Source of the DNA: Lachnospiraceae bacterium | GTDB taxonomy: Bacteria; Bacillota; Clostridia; Lachnospirales; Lachnospiraceae | DNA: 64,000 bases | Assembly (NCBI GenBank): GCA_015057625.1 | Contig: SVDZ01000002.1 | Location: 1-64,000, forward strand | Reading direction: 5' to 3' | Part shown: positions 8,834-16,870 of the stretch, piece after piece | How the letters are laid out: each line of letters begins with the position of its first letter | How positions within the stretch are numbered: the first letter of the stretch is position 1 | Notes under the pieces: generated by a model | The model's input: only the letters and a program-made list of their open reading frames with translations | Told to the model about the DNA's origin: nothing | Databases searched by the model: none | Made by a program: the position numbers and the translations under genes

Positions 8834-8886
8834 TCTCCTTTGGATATATTATGAAAGTAAATAATATATCTAAAGGAGATTTTTTA
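8834..8886 (+). terminator. Terminator hairpin overlapping the next gene's ribosome binding site
   Basis: TCTCCTTTGGATATATTAT at 8834-8852 pairs with ATAATATATCTAAAGGAGA at 8861-8879 (19 bp, one G-U), followed by TTTTTTATT. The right arm contains AAAGGAG (8872-8878), which is also the ribosome binding site of the lipoprotein at 8889. Read-through from dapB would therefore mask that site. Confidence 0.8.
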
Positions 8887-8888
8887 TT

Positions 8889-9101
8889 ATGAAAAAAATG
8901 ATAATTTTACTTATGACTGTTATGACGATGGCTGCATTTACAGGATGTGGCATGGGAGATACAAATAATCGTGATAATAATGATGGGGTTGTAAATGACG
9001 CAGTAGATGATGCAGTGGACGGAGTGGAAGATGGGGTAAATGACGTTGAGAGCGGTGTTAATGATATGTTAGATAACGATGCCACTGATAATAACCGATA
9101 A
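8889..9101 (+). CDS. Small acidic lipoprotein
   Basis: A 70-residue protein with a lipoprotein signal: MKK, a hydrophobic stretch IILLMTVMTMAAF, and a lipobox ending in TGC (Cys19). The mature part is only about 50 residues, highly acidic and Asn/Asp-rich, with repeating DGV and DAVDD-like units and no recognisable fold. It should be lipidated on the outer face of the membrane. The start is ATG 8889, ten bases after AAAGGAG. Its ribosome binding site lies in the hairpin that ends the dapB transcript. Function unknown; similar small acidic lipoproteins are common in Lachnospiraceae. Confidence 0.7.
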   Translation: MKKMIILLMTVMTMAAFTGCGMGDTNNRDNNDGVVNDAVDDAVDGVEDGVNDVESGVNDMLDNDATDNNR

Positions 9102-9172
9102 AAAAAGAAATATAAGTAATAAAATTATTCTCCCACAAATACAATGTAAAGAGATGTTTAAGGGAGAGGACA

Positions 9173-10054
9173 ATGGCTTATACAATTGTATTAGATGCCG
9201 GTCATGGCGGCAGCGATCCGGGAGCCACTTATAATGGCAGACAGGAAAAAGATGATAGCCTGAAACTTACCATGGAAGTAGGAAGGATTCTTTCTAATAA
9301 CGGATACAATGTGATTTACACAAGAACTACAGATGAATACAACACACCTTTTGAAAAAGCCACAATTGGAAATGCTGAGAACGCAGATTTATTTGTTTCC
9401 ATTCATAGAAATTCTGCTCCGATAGCAGATATGTTTAAAGGAATTCAGACGCTTGTTTACAGGGACGAAGGTATTAAATCAAATATTGCACGTAATATAA
9501 ACAGAAATCTTGTGGAACTTGGTTTCGATGATCAAGGAGTGATAGAGAGACCAAATCTGGTAGTTCTTAAGAGAACTAAGATGCCGGCGGTACTGGTGGA
9601 AGCAGGTTTTATTAACTCAAGTGTTGATAATATGATATTTGATAATCAGTTTAATGCAGTTGCTGAGGCGATAGCGAGGGGAATTATCGAGACAGTAGGC
9701 ATGGATGAAAATTTCTCATCAATGGGAGTTAATCAGAGCCAGTTAATGGAAAATTCCAACAATGAAAATCAGGTGGATGAGGAACGCCCTGAGGAAGAGG
9801 GATTACAGAACGAAGATGCGAATATTCCCCGAGGAGTATATGTAATTCAGGCAGGGGCATTTAGAAACAGACTTTTAGCTGAAAATCAGGCCAGAAGACT
9901 TATTAGTTCAGGTTATCCGGCTATGGTAATTAATGAAAAGGGTTTGTTTAAAGTGTGGATAGGAGAATACAATAGTTTGGAAAAGGCTGTTTTAATGGAA
10001 AGAAAAATAAAAGAATTAGGGTATGATTCATATATTAGAATCATCAATTCATAA
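9173..10054 (+). CDS. N-acetylmuramoyl-L-alanine amidase with SPOR domain
   Basis: A zinc amidase (Amidase_3) cleaving the lactyl-peptide bond of peptidoglycan, 293 residues. Zinc ligands His11 (DAGHGG), Glu25 and His78 (SIHRN) and catalytic Glu143 (VEAGF) are all visible. An acidic linker (about 180-218) leads to a C-terminal SPOR domain (about 223-293, YVIQAGAFRNRLLAENQA...), which in other bacteria binds denuded glycan strands at septa. There is no signal peptide: the enzyme domain starts at residue 2. Export would need an unconventional route, or lysis or engulfment-type access. A spore or septal wall role is inferred. AGGGAG precedes the ATG. A terminator follows. Confidence 0.9.
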   Translation: MAYTIVLDAGHGGSDPGATYNGRQEKDDSLKLTMEVGRILSNNGYNVIYTRTTDEYNTPFEKATIGNAENADLFVSIHRNSAPIADMFKGIQTLVYRDEGIKSNIARNINRNLVELGFDDQGVIERPNLVVLKRTKMPAVLVEAGFINSSVDNMIFDNQFNAVAEAIARGIIETVGMDENFSSMGVNQSQLMENSNNENQVDEERPEEEGLQNEDANIPRGVYVIQAGAFRNRLLAENQARRLISSGYPAMVINEKGLFKVWIGEYNSLEKAVLMERKIKELGYDSYIRIINS

Positions 10055-10060
10055 TTGTCA

Positions 10061-10090
10061 GAACCGCTTGGTTAATCAGGCGGTTCTTTT
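10061..10090 (+). terminator. Intrinsic terminator after the amidase gene
   Basis: GAACCGC at 10061-10067 pairs with GCGGTTC at 10080-10086, followed by TTTTGTT. Confidence 0.8.
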
Positions 10091-10138
10091 GTTATCCACG
10101 ACGAGCCAGCCTACTCGATTGTAATAAATAAAAATTCT

Positions 10139-10167
10139 TTGACTCTTTTGTTGTGTAATGATAGACT
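10139..10167 (+). promoter_or_regulatory. Probable promoter of the CBM2-VWA-lipase gene
   Basis: TTGACT at 10139-10144 and TAGACT at 10162-10167, 17-bp spacing, 35 bp before the start codon. Confidence 0.6.
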
Positions 10168-10202
10168 AATTTATGTTTGTTAATTGAATAAAGGAGGCAA
10201 AG

Positions 10203-13200
10203 ATGAAAAAACATTCTAAAATCGTTGCTGTTGCTTTATCAACAGCTATGATTGCAGGAATTCTCCCTGTTCAGAATTATTCTGCACAGGCTAAAGAAAA
10301 TGAGAATTCAGTAATTTATTGTGGGGACAATTATGAAGTAACTTATCAAGTAACAAACATGTGGCAGAATGGCTATAACGTAAATGTAACAATTAAGAAC
10401 ACAGGAAACGAAGCAATTGAAGATTGGTATCTCGCCATTCCACAGACAAATGAAATTTCAAACATATGGAATGTGGAAATCAATGAACGTACCGATGATC
10501 AATATGTAGTCAAAAGCAAGGATTACAATTATGTTATTAAACCAAACGAAATAGTTAGTTTTGGTTACCAGGCAGAGGGAAAATTTGAAAAGATTCCTGA
10601 AACATTTGATTTTTCAGAGTCTTTACTGCTTGAGTACACAGATGATTACACAGTTGAATTTAAAGAAGATGCAAACTGGGGCACAGGTTTTACAGGTAAT
10701 ATTACAATTACAAACAATTCTGAAAAAGTGATACAGGGGTGGGAGTTATGTTTTGATTTCCCTGCACAGATAAACAATATCTGGTGTGCAACAATTAAAA
10801 ATAATTCTCAAAACAGTTACACAATTAAATCCCAAACATTTAATAAAGATATCGAACCGGGAAAATCAGTAACTTTTGGAGTTACAGGTTTGCCTTCTAT
10901 TGTAAAAAATGAAATCAGTAATGTGATTCTTTACAGTAGAGTAATGGAGAGATTTGATACGGTAATATCTGATGAAGAAATCGACGAATATTTAGAAAAG
11001 ATTGATGAGGAGTCTAAAAAGGATTCGGATTCTGATGGACTCACAGATTATTTAGAACAATTTCTTGGACTAGATACAGAAAAAACAGATACAGATGAAG
11101 ATGGTCTCTCAGATGAAATGGAGTTCACTAAGACAGGAACTGATGGAACAAAGGCAGACACAGATGGCGATGGAATTATGGACGGTGATGAAGATTCAGA
11201 TGAAGACGGACTCACAAATCTTGAGGAAATTGCATTAGGAACAGATAACAACAATAAAGATAGTGACGCAGACGGAATCAATGACGGCGATGAAGTAAAT
11301 AAATGGGGTACAAATCCTCTTGATGCTGATACAGACAAAGACGGAGTTGTCGACGGAAAGGAAATTGAACTTGGAGGTAATCCGGCGGCTGAAGATAAAA
11401 CCTTTATTGTTACAGCTACATCTGAGGAAGAAGATACTGTTGAGGCATCTGTTGAAGTTGAATTGGATGGTTTTGCCGCTTCAACACTTGAGGTGTCAAA
11501 GGTTGATAATGAATTTTTATTCCCTGAGACAATGCCGGGATTCATTGGAGGAGCCTATGAATTTAAATGTGATGGTGAATTTGATGAGGCAACTATCAGC
11601 TTTAAGTTCGATGAAGAATTATTAAAGGATAAGGATTTTGATCCTGTCATTTATTATTTCAATGAGAAGACTCAGATGCTTGAAGCTTTAGATACCAAAA
11701 TTAAGGGGAATGTAGCTTCAACAAAAACACCACACTTCTCAAAATATATTCTTGTTAACAGAAAAGTGTATGAAGATTCGTTTACATGGCAGGACGTTTG
11801 GGATGCAAATGATTATTCTAATGCAGAAATTGTACTTGTAATTGATGACTCAGGAAGCCTTGGTGGCGATTATGGATATGATGAAGCAAGAAATGTGTTT
11901 ACAGGAGGAAAAGATCCTGAGCACAAACGTCTTGAAGCTGCCAGAAGTTTTATTGATAGCGCAAACAATAATACTAAAATTGGTATTGTCAAATTTGATG
12001 GAGTTATCGATGATATTTCAGGCGGTTTAGTTGAATGTGATGAAACAGGAAAAGATGTATTGAAAAATTATCTTCAGTTTACACATATGACATCAGGTGC
12101 CTATAACTTGAATGGTATTTTTGATTCAAGAGGATCCACATATATGTATGGAGGTATCAGTAAGGCTGTAGATATGTTCTCAAAAAATACTGAGAATACA
12201 TTAAAGATTGCAATTGTATTTACTGATGGTGTGGCACATGATACATCACTCCATAACAGTGTTGTGTCAAAAGCAAACGATAACAGTGTAAAAGTATATA
12301 CAGTAGGACTGGGAGTTACAAGCAATTATTTTGATAAATACCTGATTCCACTTTCAAACAATACAGGTGGTAAATTCTACAGTGCTGATAATTCTAAAGA
12401 ACTGGCAGCTATTTATGATGATATCAGTGAAAAGATTGATATTGAAACAGACAGCGACAAAGATGGAATCTGTGATTACTATGAAGATAATATGATTATG
12501 TTCAATGGAATTAAGTTGGTCCTTGATAAGAATAATCCTGACAGTGACAGTGACGGAATACCTGATGGTAAGGAAGTTGCTGAACTTAACTATAAATATA
12601 ACGATGACAGAACTAAAGTTATTGTAACCGGAAGACTTTTATCTGATCCATTATCAGAAGATTCTGATTTCGACGGAATTCCTGATGGAAAGGATAGCAA
12701 GCCTTTGGACAACAACTTTAAGGGATATATGGACAATACAGGTTCAGATGATGGAATGAACGTTAAGTATCAGATGGATTACAGATGGTTCTTTGAAGAT
12801 AACAAAAACTATAATCCAAGTCTTAGCAGAACATCGGTAATTCTCGCAAACAGCATTTATAGTGCAGGAGTTTATAAGACTGACGATAAATCATATAAGA
12901 CAGAAGGTGTTCTTGCATATCATGGAATGAAAAATACAAAAACATATAAGTTGTCAGATATTTACACTGATTTTCATAAATCTGAAGTTACGGTGGGATA
13001 TAAAACGGTAACCTACAACAATAAGAAAAAGAATGTAATTTCAGTTGTTGTAAGAGGAACAAACAGCACAATTGATGAATGGTCAAGCAATTTTGAAATC
13101 GGAAATTATGCGAGAATGAACAGAGTTGATTGGGTTAATAACTATAACCACGAAGGCTTTGATTGTGCTGCAAACAGAATTAAAAAAATTGTTGATAATT

Positions 13201-14015
13201 ACGTTAAAGACTGTGGATTAAAGACAAATAATGTATATTGGATTACCGGTCATTCAAGAGGAGCCGGTATAGCTAATATTCTTGGTGCATATTATGAAGA
13301 TGAAGGAAAAGAGACATTTACATATACATTCGCCGCACCTAACACAACACTTAATCCAAAAGCAGCGTCTTACAAATCTATTTTTAATATAGTTAACTCT
13401 GATGACTTAATACCTGCACTTCCGCTTGAAACATGGGGATATACTCATTATGGAAAGACTGCAAAGATTAGCGTCCAGGACAACTATGCCTTAGAGTGGT
13501 GGTTAGGCCATGAGAATATACTTCCATATAACTGCCCGGCACAGGGATTTGAGAGAGCCCTTAAACAGCTTGATAATGTAATCCCGGATGGAGATGTGAG
13601 AAAAACAGCTTACGGTTATTATTGTTCTTGTCATGGAAGTACAACTATCGGTGATCCAAAAGTTACTTGTGGATTTATTTTGTATATTGACAGAGAAGCA
13701 AGAAAGAGATATATCAATTCATTCCCATATATGACACAATACTGTAAGATGTCTACAACAGACCGCTTCTGCTGGCATACAATCTCTTTATGTGAGTCAC
13801 CGGCATTTTTCATGCAGTATCTTGCTACTATGATGGGAACAGTAGACAATTTAGGAAGCTTAGGAAAATTCCTTCTTTTCATGCCGCTTGATAATGATTA
13901 TTCAACTGCATTATGGTCAGTAATAAATGTTGCTGCAAGAGGAGTTAAGCATCCGCATTACTTGAATTCGTATTATATCTTAGCAGAGCATGCAAAAGAG
14001 TCACAGTTTAAATAA
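10203..14015 (+). CDS. Giant secreted CBM2-like / VWA / lipase protein
   Basis: A 1270-residue exported protein with signal peptide (about 1-31, ending AQA). Two tandem CBM2-like beta modules (about 38-138 and 145-245, each with an NxGxEAIEDWYL-like strand) come first. A row of calcium-binding thrombospondin type 3 repeats follows (about 275-395, DSDGLTD-type). Next are a beta segment, a von Willebrand factor A domain (about 543-740) with MIDAS residues Asp548, Ser550 and Ser552, more TSP3 repeats (about 749-842), and a C-terminal class 3 lipase-like alpha/beta hydrolase domain with GHSRG (Ser1018 nucleophile). AAAGGAGG precedes the ATG. The combination suggests a polymer-bound esterase or lipase or an adhesin; the substrate is unknown. 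It stands alone between two terminators. Confidence 0.82.
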   Translation: MKKHSKIVAVALSTAMIAGILPVQNYSAQAKENENSVIYCGDNYEVTYQVTNMWQNGYNVNVTIKNTGNEAIEDWYLAIPQTNEISNIWNVEINERTDDQYVVKSKDYNYVIKPNEIVSFGYQAEGKFEKIPETFDFSESLLLEYTDDYTVEFKEDANWGTGFTGNITITNNSEKVIQGWELCFDFPAQINNIWCATIKNNSQNSYTIKSQTFNKDIEPGKSVTFGVTGLPSIVKNEISNVILYSRVMERFDTVISDEEIDEYLEKIDEESKKDSDSDGLTDYLEQFLGLDTEKTDTDEDGLSDEMEFTKTGTDGTKADTDGDGIMDGDEDSDEDGLTNLEEIALGTDNNNKDSDADGINDGDEVNKWGTNPLDADTDKDGVVDGKEIELGGNPAAEDKTFIVTATSEEEDTVEASVEVELDGFAASTLEVSKVDNEFLFPETMPGFIGGAYEFKCDGEFDEATISFKFDEELLKDKDFDPVIYYFNEKTQMLEALDTKIKGNVASTKTPHFSKYILVNRKVYEDSFTWQDVWDANDYSNAEIVLVIDDSGSLGGDYGYDEARNVFTGGKDPEHKRLEAARSFIDSANNNTKIGIVKFDGVIDDISGGLVECDETGKDVLKNYLQFTHMTSGAYNLNGIFDSRGSTYMYGGISKAVDMFSKNTENTLKIAIVFTDGVAHDTSLHNSVVSKANDNSVKVYTVGLGVTSNYFDKYLIPLSNNTGGKFYSADNSKELAAIYDDISEKIDIETDSDKDGICDYYEDNMIMFNGIKLVLDKNNPDSDSDGIPDGKEVAELNYKYNDDRTKVIVTGRLLSDPLSEDSDFDGIPDGKDSKPLDNNFKGYMDNTGSDDGMNVKYQMDYRWFFEDNKNYNPSLSRTSVILANSIYSAGVYKTDDKSYKTEGVLAYHGMKNTKTYKLSDIYTDFHKSEVTVGYKTVTYNNKKKNVISVVVRGTNSTIDEWSSNFEIGNYARMNRVDWVNNYNHEGFDCAANRIKKIVDNYVKDCGLKTNNVYWITGHSRGAGIANILGAYYEDEGKETFTYTFAAPNTTLNPKAASYKSIFNIVNSDDLIPALPLETWGYTHYGKTAKISVQDNYALEWWLGHENILPYNCPAQGFERALKQLDNVIPDGDVRKTAYGYYCSCHGSTTIGDPKVTCGFILYIDREARKRYINSFPYMTQYCKMSTTDRFCWHTISLCESPAFFMQYLATMMGTVDNLGSLGKFLLFMPLDNDYSTALWSVINVAARGVKHPHYLNSYYILAEHAKESQFK

Positions 14016-14043
14016 AATAAAAAAACGATTACAAACATAACAC

Positions 14044-14089
14044 AAGGAGCATTGCTATGGTGTTTATTATGCACCGGGCAATGCTCCTT
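14044..14089 (+). terminator. Intrinsic terminator
   Basis: AAGGAGCATTGC at 14044-14055 pairs perfectly with GCAATGCTCCTT at 14078-14089, followed by TTCTATTTC. Confidence 0.85.
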
Positions 14090-14107
14090 TTCTATTTCAT
14101 TATTTGA

Positions 14108-14136
14108 TTTATAATAACGAAGAATTATGATATACT
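14108..14136 (+). promoter_or_regulatory. nadE: Probable nadE promoter
   Basis: TTTATA at 14108-14113 and TATACT at 14131-14136, 17-bp spacing, 74 bp before the nadE start. Confidence 0.5.
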
Positions 14137-14210
14137 ATCACTTATAGGTGCACAGTTCCAAATAACTGGCTGTGTGACAGAATAAATGATTATCTGTACA
14201 GGAGGTTTTT

Positions 14211-16259
14211 ATGAAGCACGGATTTGTAAAAGTGGCAGCGGCAACACCATCTGTAAAAGTGGGAGATTGCGGGCACAATGCCGGACAGATTATAGATATG
14301 ATTAAGGATGCAGAGAAAAACGGAGCATCCATTATTGTTTTCCCGGAATTAAGTATCACTGGATATACTTGTGAGGATTTATTTTGGCAGGAAAACCTCT
14401 TAAAGAAAGCTAAAGAGTATCTTGTTAGAATTGCAAGACAGACTGCTGACAGAGAGATTGTGGCAATTGTAGGCCTACCTTTTGAGTTTGAGGGTAAACT
14501 CTACAATGTTGCAGCTGTAATATACGACGGTGAGATTCTTGGCTTAATACCAAAATCACACATTCCTAATTATTCTGAATTTTATGAGGCAAGACATTTT
14601 GCATCGGGAGTTGGAGTGAGTGGAGAGGTAAATATTGAGGTTGATGAGGATGAATTTGATTATTCAGACGGATTCAATTATCAGCTCTTTCTCAATGAGG
14701 AAGAAGATGATGACGAAGATGATGATTTTGATGACGATGACGACGATGACGATGATGATGACGACGATTTCGATGATGATTTCGACTTCATTCCGTTTGG
14801 AACAGATTTGATTTTTAAATGTACTGAGATTCCAAATTTATCATTTGCCGTTGAAATATGCGAAGACTTGTGGGTTCCAAATCCTCCAAGTTCAAGACAC
14901 GCCATGAACGGTGCTACATTGCTTATTAATCTTTCAGCCTCAGATGAAATTACAGGAAAGGCCTCATACAGAGAATCTCTTGTAAAGAATCAGTCTGCAA
15001 GATGCGTTGCAGCGTATGTTTATGCTGACTGCGGTGAGGGTGAGTCCACAACTGACCTTGTATTCTCAGGTCATAACATTGTTGCTGAGAATGGAAGAAT
15101 AATATCAAAATCACAGAGATTTACTACAGGGATTACCTATGCAGAAATAGATATGGATAAGATTGCGGCAGACAGAAGAAGACTTACTACTTTTGTGCCG
15201 GAAAAAAGTGATGATTACGAAATCATTGATGTCTATGTTGAAAATACAGACGATGATATCACAAGAGTAATAAACAATGCACCTTTCGTTCCAAGTACGA
15301 AGGGTGACAGAGATGAGAGATGTAATGAAATCTTAACCATACAGGCTATGGGGCTTAAGAAGAGACTTGAACATACTAATTGCAAGTGTGCAGTTGTAGG
15401 TATTTCAGGAGGTCTTGATTCTACTCTGGCACTTCTTGTCACAGTTAAGGCATTTGATTTGTTGAGTATAGACAGAAAGAATATCGTTGCTTTAACGATG
15501 CCTGGTTTTGGAACGACAGACAGAACTTACTCAAATGCATTGAAACTTATTGAGGAACTTGGATGCACATTAAAAGAAGTAAATATCAGTGAGGCTGTTG
15601 AATTACATTTTAAGCAGATTGGACATGATATTAATGTAAAAGATGTAACGTATGAAAATGCTCAGGCAAGACAGAGAACTTATCTTCTTATGGATTTTGC
15701 AAATGAGTACAACGGTATGGTTATAGGAACAGGTGATTTATCAGAACTTGCTCTTGGATGGGCCACATACAATGGAGATCATATGTCTATGTACGGTGTT
15801 AACGGAGGAATTCCAAAGACTCTGGTAAGACATCTGGTAAGATATTTTGGGGATACCTGCAATGTAGAGTCTTTGAAAAATGTATTGTATGATGTTCTTG
15901 ATACTCCTGTAAGTCCTGAACTTCTGCCACCGTCTGAAGATGGAAAGATTTCGCAGAAAACAGAGGATTTGGTGGGACCATATGAATTACATGACTTTTT
16001 CCTGTATTATGTTCTCAGATTTGGATACAGACCTAAGAAGATTTTGTATCTGGCAGAACATGCATTTAAAGGTGAATATGACAGAGAGACAATACTCAAA
16101 TGGTTGAAGACATTCTATCGCAGATTCTTCTCGCAGCAGTTCAAGCGTTCATGTCTTCCTGATGGACCTAAGGTGGGTTCAGTGGCAGTTTCGCCAAGAG
16201 GTGATCTTCGTATGCCAAGTGACGCCTGCGTAAGAGAGTGGATTTCTGAACTTGAATAA
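14211..16259 (+). CDS. nadE: Glutamine-dependent NAD+ synthetase with poly-Asp insertion
   Basis: Makes NAD+ from deamido-NAD+ with ATP and glutamine-derived ammonia; 682 residues. The N-terminal nitrilase-type glutaminase domain has the triad Glu46 (FPELS), Lys115 (IPKS) and Cys217 (EICEDLW). The C-terminal synthetase domain has the PP-loop GISGGLDS at 397-404. Between Lys115 and Cys217 lies an unusual insertion at about residues 163-192 that is almost purely Asp/Glu with a few Phe. The codons alternate GAT and GAC, so it is not a simple slippage tract of one trinucleotide. The rest is of normal length and all catalytic residues remain, so the enzyme should be active. ACAGGAGG at 14196-14203 sets the start. 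Flanked by terminators. Confidence 0.95.
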   Translation: MKHGFVKVAAATPSVKVGDCGHNAGQIIDMIKDAEKNGASIIVFPELSITGYTCEDLFWQENLLKKAKEYLVRIARQTADREIVAIVGLPFEFEGKLYNVAAVIYDGEILGLIPKSHIPNYSEFYEARHFASGVGVSGEVNIEVDEDEFDYSDGFNYQLFLNEEEDDDEDDDFDDDDDDDDDDDDDFDDDFDFIPFGTDLIFKCTEIPNLSFAVEICEDLWVPNPPSSRHAMNGATLLINLSASDEITGKASYRESLVKNQSARCVAAYVYADCGEGESTTDLVFSGHNIVAENGRIISKSQRFTTGITYAEIDMDKIAADRRRLTTFVPEKSDDYEIIDVYVENTDDDITRVINNAPFVPSTKGDRDERCNEILTIQAMGLKKRLEHTNCKCAVVGISGGLDSTLALLVTVKAFDLLSIDRKNIVALTMPGFGTTDRTYSNALKLIEELGCTLKEVNISEAVELHFKQIGHDINVKDVTYENAQARQRTYLLMDFANEYNGMVIGTGDLSELALGWATYNGDHMSMYGVNGGIPKTLVRHLVRYFGDTCNVESLKNVLYDVLDTPVSPELLPPSEDGKISQKTEDLVGPYELHDFFLYYVLRFGYRPKKILYLAEHAFKGEYDRETILKWLKTFYRRFFSQQFKRSCLPDGPKVGSVAVSPRGDLRMPSDACVREWISELE

Positions 16260-16263
16260 TAAT

Positions 16264-16307
16264 AAATGTACCTCCTATAATTGAATTTAAATATAGGAGG
16301 TACATTT
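16264..16307. terminator. Terminator between convergent genes
   Basis: AATGTACCTCCTATA at 16264-16278 pairs perfectly with TATAGGAGGTACATT at 16293-16307. The convergent layout with the minus-strand gene at 16351 suggests it may serve both strands, although the T-tract is short. Confidence 0.75.
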
Positions 16308-16350
16308 AGTTTGAAGGTAAATTCTATGAAAAATAGCCATTCATAGTCTG

Positions 16351-16779
16351 TCAATGATTTTTGGCTGATTCTTCCAGGGCAGAAATGTGATTTAGCAATA
16401 GCTGTCCGGTATACCTGGAACTGTCGGGACAGCTTACAGTTTCAGTGGAATTATTTTTTAGTATCTGTTTAGTGATTTCATCAAAGGTAGGTAAGAGAAG
16501 AGGGTACATTGCCGATACGGAATCGCTTACATTGTTTATTGTCAGATCGTTTATGTGGTTCTCATCAAATACCATTTTGATTTCAAAAGATGAATTGCCT
16601 AGTGAAATCTGAGAAGTGTAGACTCCGGGTATGTACATTGATTCTTTTGATTTTTTAGTATCTGATTTTTTAAAGTAGTTAAACAAAAATACTATCAATA
16701 TTATTACAAAGGCTATTAGTATTACAGAATATATCAGTTCCATTAGGTGCAATACCATGAATTTGGGACTTTTGCTCAT
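16351..16779 (-). CDS. Small membrane-anchored protein, degenerate FMN-binding-like
   Basis: A 142-residue protein with one N-terminal membrane helix (about residues 13-34, LIYSVILIAFVIILIVFLF) and a soluble domain on the outside. The domain pattern is GVYTSQISLGN, a short beta segment with DENHINDLTINN, TFDEITKQILKN, then DSSRYTGQLLLNHISALEESAK. It resembles the FMN_bind fold, in which a GAT.TS motif precedes a final helix, but the flavinylation Thr motif is not clearly present. I therefore give no function. The ribosome binding site TTGGAGGT is seen on the minus strand just before the ATG. It is divergent from addB, with 91 bp between start codons. Confidence 0.65.
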   Translation of the reverse strand: MSKSPKFMVLHLMELIYSVILIAFVIILIVFLFNYFKKSDTKKSKESMYIPGVYTSQISLGNSSFEIKMVFDENHINDLTINNVSDSVSAMYPLLLPTFDEITKQILKNNSTETVSCPDSSRYTGQLLLNHISALEESAKNH

Positions 16780-16870
16780 GTTACCTCCAAGGTGTTCTTA
16801 TACTAAATTTTACACGACAGGTACAGTTTTTATTCGAAAAAGTTTGTTTTTATTTATTGAGGGAGATTAT

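Noticed and set aside
11048-11545. 165-codon Ser/Pro-rich minus-strand frame
   Set aside because: It is the reverse reading of the Asp-rich TSP3 repeats; the serine bias is a mirror of GAT/GAC codons.
14681-14905. Poly-serine minus-strand frame
   Set aside because: Reverse complement of the NadE poly-Asp tract; no start signals.
16757-16870. 38-residue N-terminal extension of AddB
   Set aside because: It would overlap the divergent gene's start and has no ribosome binding site; the internal ATG at 16871 has one and fits family length.
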